NCBI GenBank assembly: GCA_001574975.1
Contig: KQ965734.1
Coordinates: forward strand, 608,249-672,248
DNA: 64,000 nt
From: Gonapodya prolifera JEL478
Lineage: Eukaryota; Monoblepharomycota; Monoblepharidomycetes; Monoblepharidales; Gonapodyaceae
Reading direction: 5' to 3'
Part shown: positions 57,843 to 64,000 of the stretch, piece after piece
Position numbering within the stretch: position 1 is the stretch's first letter
Layout of the letters: every line of letters starts with the position of its first letter
Translations under genes and position numbers: made by a program
Notes under the pieces: model-generated
What the model was told of the DNA's origin: nothing
Databases searched by the model: none
The model's input: the letters and a program-made list of their open reading frames with translations, nothing else

Positions 57843-60800
57843 ATGTCTGCACCGACCTTCCACGAACCTCCTCTCTTTGACAACATAGCCGACTTATTTG
57901 AAGAAGACAGACGATTACCGGTTAGTGTCTGACTCCTGACCTTGGTGGCTGAAAGGGACGAAGGGTGAGAGTCTTGATTTCGCCGCGGAAACACGACTTT
58001 TCTCCAACACAGCACTGCTCATTACGATTAACAGTCAGTCCGCCATGTCGGAGAGCGAAGACCACCAGCTATATCACCTCGACTCGAGGTATGGAGGGAA
58101 CCCGGTGGGAAGGATGGCATATGCCGTATGTGGTAATGATTACATGCCATCCTCTCCAGAGACGTCTCACATTTCCCATTTTTCTATTCATTTAAGCAGT
58201 CTCAGACGTCGCAATCTCTAATTAGCTCAATATCTTCCTTGACAAAGCAACTTTCGACACACAATGAGGGAACGGAAGGGAGAAGGCATTCACCACCTGT
58301 TCGTAAACTTGAGCGATGTTTCTCGCTAGAACTCCATCTCATTGACTTTCTATCACGATAGCGTGCCCAAGAGTCCTCTCAGACCTTAATCGGCTCTGAT
58401 ACTTCACTCAAGCCACAATTCATGTACTCTCCTTCTACCCTTCTCCAACTCCGCCCGGTGGTCGACAGCCCGCCCCCTTCCCTTCGCGAAGTTCTATTGG
58501 CCACTGATGCCAGTCTCATACCCAACGAGCCTATGACTGCACCGGATACCAGTTTAATACCCAACATACCTATGACTGCACCGGCCAGGACTATGAAAAG
58601 AGGTAGCATCGTGAAGGCTGCGGAGAACAGGGCGACGGAAATCCGGAACGCTTTCCGCCTCGAAGGTGGTAGAACAAAAAGAGCAAGTAGCCCCAGAGCA
58701 CGAGATACACCCCTCGTTCGCGACACGGTCCGCGACTTGGAACCACCAACCCCATCTTGGGCGGAATCCTGGCCTACTCTACCTCCCCTCCCGCCGCCCG
58801 GAAAATCATCTTCTGGTCCTGTTTCAGTGACCTCACCCATTCCAACTTCCGAAACTTCCACCTCCGAAACTGCATATTCTCCTACAGGAGCCCCACAAGA
58901 GCTATCTGGCTGGAGCAAGCCGCCGTTTGGTCAGATCTCGCCCAACCTTGGAGACGTTGGAGTAGCAGATGCTTCACGGACATTCCCGCCCGAGCAGGTG
59001 AGCGAAATCAATTTTGCACAATAGCTTATGCCTTTACCAAAAATTTTCGATGAAATTGTTTAGGGCGAAAGCTTTCGCGACATATCCACAACCTCTCGAG
59101 AAACTTCTGCACAACAAACACCGAAAACTGGAGAACCTTCGAAACCCCTTAGCAGTCAATCCCAGCAACAGATCAAACAAGCGAGGCTTCAGGATAGTTT
59201 TGCAAAGGTACATTTTCTCAGTAATCGAGTGGAGTATTGTGTCATCCCTCTTGTTATTGTTATAGCTTGCTCTTTCTCGCTTGGGAGCCATTCAACCATC
59301 GTCGCCACGAGCGAACCCAACCTCTGCGGCTTCTCCAAAACCACTTGTGCCTGACAGCTCTCTTATAGCACCTATGGCTGACAGCCCTCCAAATTTGAAC
59401 CCATTCGCCAACCCTTTTCTTCCGAGTGGTGCAAGTCCGGTTTCATCTGTCAAAGGTGTCACTCCGAATGAGCCCCGCTCTTCTACCGCTTTGACTGATT
59501 CTGGCTCGCAAAAAGAGACACGTGAGCGACCACGACGACGACGTCGAACGCCTTCACCACCTCCTCTGCAAAAGAGGTCACCGACACCCATCGTGATCTC
59601 TTCGGACAGTGAGGGGGAGAGACGGGAGCGAATAGAATATCTTCGCAAGTCTCCACAACGGAATTTGAAACCAGAGGAGAAAAGCGCTCGAACGACAGTG
59701 CAAATCGGAGGAAAACGTCATGTCACCGGGAGAGGATCAACCCTGAGATCTGACGAAGCGAGACCTGAGAGACACGTTGAACCAGGTGTTCGGCGATTCA
59801 CCTCTATTGTTGGGCCGGCTTCGAGGGCAAAGATACAGGACCATCCAGATCAAATACGCCGGCCGATTGTTGACTACAGTGACCTCGAAAGCATTGACGT
59901 GGACGATTGGGACGCATCCGGGCGAGAAAAGCGGAGGGTGGAGCCTGTGACAAAAGCACCTCCAAGCAATTTGATAAATACTGAGCCTGGTCCCTCAGAG
60001 GCCCGCTATATGGGAAGCAGTGTTCCACTTTATGAAGAGGAGAAACGCCACTCTGGGCGATTTGGCTTTGTCAGAGTTAATCCTGAGCCTCCTGCATTGT
60101 CACGCGGCAATTTTCAAGTCCCTCGCTCGTACTTGGAACCCGACTTGGGATTCGAAGTAGAGCTATACGATGACGTTCCGACGGAACAAACGTCGGATGC
60201 ACAAGGTGTAGGATCGAAACCAGGGTCATTATCTGGAGACTTGAGTAGGTTAGTATGTGTCTTGTGCCTTTGCGAAACTTCGCTCATCTGTGCTTTCTCT
60301 GCTTACAAGTGTTGAGCAATACCCAAAAATGCCTGATCTTCCAGCCACCCAAAAACATTTATTGGAACATTTTATGAAGGTGGCGTATTGTCGAACTGTT
60401 GCAAGTGGAGTGTAAGCCAACCCTCGCTTGCTCTTTTCTAAGATGGCCGAAGAGAGGAACAAGCACTCGAACAGATCCTCGCTTGTACCAGCTCCACCGT
60501 CGCAAGTCCAACAGGGATATGAAGAGCCCAATTTTCCAGGGAGTGGATGTGAAAGACAGACAGATATTCTGCCATTTATGCCTCGAGTCGCGCTTGGTTT
60601 TGAACCTCACAAAGCGGGCCCACCGGTTGGACCGAGCGAAAATCCACGACCAATCATAATGGACTCTCAGTACCGCAATCAGGAAAGAGACATGCACCAT
60701 CCCTCAAATGAAGATAAACCGTTGTCTCGATGGATTAGTCTTGGTAACGGTATCCAAATTGAGCTTGAAGAGGCAGATCAAAGCAAGAATACGGCGGTCC

Positions 60801-61617
60801 GTGATTTTGGTCCTGCTCCTGATGACGAATACTCGGCCTTTGGGCTCAAGAAGGTTTCTAATACATATGCTGAGTACGGTGCTGCAGAGTACACTCATTT
60901 TGATCAAGAGAACGACTTCCGGGTGGAGGCAACATCGGAGCCAGAAGCAAGATCCATTCGCCACTACGCAGAGCATATTTTCGCAGCTGAGAGGAGTTTC
61001 GTGCGTCCGTCTCCCACAGAAAGGATGGTATCTTGTTCAAACACTCAGGAGGATAATCGACTTCCACCATTGATCTCGCAACAGCCATCTTTCTCAATCG
61101 TCGCACGAGAAGTACCATCACTCATATCAACTGGAGGGACGCCAATGCAACCGGAAGCAAGTGCACCGGAAATTGCCAAGCAAACACCCACTGAAGCGCC
61201 TAAGCTTTCCATTGCGGAAAAATGGAAGAAGCTCGCGGACAATCCAACACTGGAGCATAATCCTGCACTTCAAGAGGTGAAGAGAAAGTTACGAGAATTA
61301 AATGTCCTGCAACTAAACCCAGAGATGTCCCAGAGAAATCGCATACTGGAGAATCCGAACGCTGGGCGAGTCCATGCAGAGGGTCAAAACTAGTAAGTCT
61401 TTTAGTTGTCATGTGTACGTCATTCACCACTCAATCAGCACGTATCAGCAATCCCCGGACTCTGCGCGATCAGTCCTCTACTGGGCATGGACAGGCAGCG
61501 AATCGTGATGTTGGCGGTCCTCGATCCACCCCGTTTGGTACTAAAAGAGATTGGCGGGGAAGGGGTAGCAGAAGTGCTTACAAGGGAGGCACGAGTCAAG
61601 ATGCACGGAATCTCTGA
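57843..61617 (+). CDS. Long intrinsically disordered Ser/Pro/Arg-rich protein
   Basis: I do not recognise the family. Exon 1 starts at 57843 with MSAPTFHEPPLFDNIADLFE and is followed by short exons (VRHVGERRPPAISPRLE; SQTSQSLISSISSLTKQLST). Larger exons from about 58360 are rich in Ser, Pro, Thr and Arg, with a basic patch RPRRRRRTPSPPPLQKRS followed by the acidic SUMO-interaction-like PIVISSDSEGE (about 59580-59620). A helical stretch near the end reads SIAEKWKKLADNPTLEHN then QEVKRKLRELNVLQLNPEM. The last exon may encode RDWRGRGSRSAYKGG, an RG-rich tail ending at 61617, but the junction near 61392 fits another frame ending earlier (about 61509). The SIM-like and R-S/P features suggest a nuclear protein; this is inference. 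Confidence 0.6.
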
Positions 61618-61731
61618 TATGAAAGAGAAAAATAGATACATTTTAACTTTTTACATCGTTTCTGGGCAGCACGACTCGTATAAACAGGCACGCCAATGTC
61701 CAAGGGAAACACATGCACTTCCACAGAGCTC

Positions 61732-64000
61732 TCAGGCAAAATCATCCTCGTAATCTTCAACTTCAGAGAACTCCTCCGTTTCGTCTTCCATGCTTCCAAC
61801 GGTCGAACCGTGGCCGGGGGGCGACGGTAAAGCTGGCAGAGGAGCCTTCAAAGACACATCCTCCGGCGTCAGGACCCCAGAGCTCTGCAACTCTTCCTCG
61901 ACCGACCGTAACACCTCCTCGTCTGCTTCCGTCATCGGAACTGTCGGTATGAAGGTACTGTTGGTGGTATCCACACCTTTGATTTCTTGAGTATCGGTAT
62001 CATCCATCAAAGATATGAGCTCATGGGTGAGCAGATCGGGAAGATTTCGGGACTTGGTGGGCGCAGATTGGGTGTCAGGTTGCGAAAGTGACGAAGATAG
62101 AGATAAGGATATCAAATTTGAATTAGCGGTGTCAAGGGGAGACGGGAGGTATGTTGCGCTAAGGGCTCGCTGAGCTGCTTGCAGAGCTTTCAGCTTCCGC
62201 CCGGCACCACGTTGTCAATATCGCTTGCCCTGATGTCGATCTGCACGAAGGAAACTCACCTCGGCCATCAGTTCTTCAACCACACTTTGCAGCTTCTCCC
62301 TATCCCGGCGCTCTCTTTCCAATTCCGCTCTCCAATCCTCGCTCTCTCGTTGCCATGCCGCAACCGCGGACCCGAGTGCTTGTCGGAGTGCCTCTCTCTC
62401 GTCCGCCCACGCAGATTCTTTCTCAGCAACCTCCCTCCGCCATTCCGCCTCTACGGCGGCCACAGTTCCTTCAAGTACTGCGCGGACTTGTACACGCTCT
62501 TTCCGCCAAACTTCGTCCTTTGCCTCCAATTGCCGGGCAACTTCTTCCGCTACGCCTTCGGTCCGCGTCTTGACATTCTCCAGCTGTTCGCGTAGTTGGG
62601 CAACCTCATTCTGCCAAGCTTCATCTTTCTGTGCCTGGACACGTTCCCATTCCTTTCCCGCTTCGTCAATAGCCTCACCGACCCTCCTCTCAATTCGTTC
62701 TGAAATTTCGAGGCGAGCATCATCGAGAGCCTTCCTCAGAGACTCGGTGGGAACAATGTCTTCCTCCTTGCCATGCTTTCGGACACTCGCTTCCACCTCG
62801 GCCCACACTTTTGCAGCTGCCCGCTCTGCTGCTTGCCCCCTCACACGCCTCTCCAGGTTCGCTACGGCTTCATCGATTCGCATTTCCAAACGGGGCATTG
62901 CGGCGGCTAACTCTCGGCGCACCAGAGTCGCAGCAGGATGAGGTGGTGAGTGTGGTAGTGGAGTAGGCGAAGGGTCCCGCGAGAGGTGGGCATTGTCTCG
63001 GCTCAGCATGTCCCAAAAGTTTGGTATATGAGGTTGCTGTGCAGCGTTTGTGGCATCGTCCACCAGCGAAGGTTGATGAGTTCCCGAACTGTCAACAGCT
63101 GGAAATGAGTGCCCTTGACGGTACTCGCGCACATAACGTCGGACCAAGTAACCACGCGCAATTGCTTGGATTTGTATTGCGGGGGGGACAAGTGGATCCT
63201 CTACGAGTTCGTGATAATATTGTAGGGAAACAATTATTGTGAATAAAATGGCGTGAGCATCGCGATAGTTCATCGCAGTGAAGTTTGGTGTTTCACACTC
63301 ACCCAAATCAATATCAAATACCTCACCAAACAATCCAACCTTATTGCATGCCTCCCACAACACCAGTTTGAACGGGTGGGGATCTGCTGGGTGCGGAGGG
63401 GGGAGAGGCGGTAGAGCGTTCGCAGCCGACTCGACGGCGAGCGGTTCCGCAAGGGATGGGGGTAATTCATCTTTGGTGTCATCGTAGGCAGAATCAAGCG
63501 GGCTTTCCTCCTCCACGTCCTCCTCCACCTCTCTCAAGACAGCGTCCGCAGGCACAATATCCATTCCGACCTCGCTCTCTACGTCCTCTTCGATCGGGTC
63601 TTCTACAACCAGCTCCGATTCTACAACGTCGTCCACGATCTCTTCTTCAGCCGCCTCTGGTGCCCCGATGACAGATTCCGCCCGATCAGGATCCAGGTCC
63701 GAAATCTTCAAGCTCTCGTCAGCCGGATGAGCAGACTCTGGTCCTTTCTCTCCTAGTGCGGTAGAACTCCACGCAATGGCGGACCCAACACCGCCAACAC
63801 CGCCCATCGCCACACCGACGAACGCCGCTGGATCCCACCGCACTACATCCCCATCCATCCCCATGGTTGGCCCACCACCACTCTGAAGCCGCCTCCCCTG
63901 CGGCGGAGACCGCGGTCCACTTAGCCCCTGCCCATGCTGTCCTCCTCTTTGCGTTGCGATGGCAGGTGGGGGCGTCCTGGATGGTGGCGACTTGAGACCA
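61732..64000 (-). CDS. IQ-motif coiled-coil protein, N-terminus beyond window
   Basis: Two exons are visible; the first is open to the right edge, so the start may be outside (an internal ATG lies at 63864, MGMDGDVVRWDPAAF). An acidic N-terminal region (about 63700-63450) is followed by a helical segment, AILFTIIVSLQYYHELVEDP, and an IQ calmodulin-binding motif, AIQIQAIARGYLVRRYVREY. A long coiled coil of Ala/Glu/Arg heptads (about 62930-62240) follows. The last exon gives ATYLPSPLDTANSNLISLSL and ends FSEVEDYEDDFA. Acidic D-Y-x-D-D-F endings occur in some centrosomal and ciliary coiled-coil proteins, so a microtubule-organising or basal-body role is possible but unproven. The splice from EELMAE at about 62260 into the last exon is likely. 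Confidence 0.7.

Overview
The window is nuclear DNA from a compact eukaryotic genome, most likely a fungus. Genes lie 100-700 bp apart on both strands. Most carry several short introns (about 50-125 nt) with GT..AG ends. DUF4246 is a largely fungal family. The KNTC1/Rod-like protein, WBP2-like protein and RAD54B argue against a yeast and for an early-diverging (perhaps zoosporic, chytrid-like) lineage; the lineage is inference. I see 26 probable genes, one assembly gap (132 N at 45729-45860), and no rRNA, tRNA, CRISPR array or transposon.

Layout. 1-10 kb: malate dehydrogenase (-), a WD40-like protein (-), a G-protein beta subunit (+), a C-CAP-like protein (-) and a D-2-hydroxyacid dehydrogenase (+). 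10-37 kb: a long run of minus-strand genes: DUF4246, WBP2-like, KNTC1/Rod (9.5 kb), RAD54B, the peroxidase fusion, a membrane SH3 protein, VPS25 and an F-box protein. 37-49 kb: KRI1 (+), BCS1 (-), a low-complexity protein (+), an ATP-grasp enzyme (+) and an SRPBCC membrane protein (-). 49-57 kb: DUF3626 (-), a membrane SDR (+), a small bacterial/phage-type protein (-), a bacterial-type inward-rectifier K+ channel (+), a weak hypothetical (-) and an FMO-like monooxygenase (+). 57-64 kb: a long disordered protein (+) and an IQ/coiled-coil protein (-) that runs off the right edge.

The standout is the gene at 27868-32741. It reads, exon by exon, as one polypeptide: signal peptide, class I (cytochrome c peroxidase-like) haem peroxidase, DOMON, five-helix cytochrome b561, cytochrome b5 and FAD/NAD(P)H cytochrome b5 reductase. 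Every expected haem ligand or catalytic motif I looked for is present. The topology allows electrons to run from cytosolic NAD(P)H across a membrane to a peroxidase on the far side. This looks like a complete one-protein transmembrane peroxidase chain. Next in interest are the KirBac-like channel with eukaryotic introns, the neighbouring phage/bacterial-type gene, and a Rod subunit of the RZZ kinetochore complex.

Gene limits were set by eye from splice signals and family resemblance. Terminal exons of several multi-exon genes are approximate, as noted.
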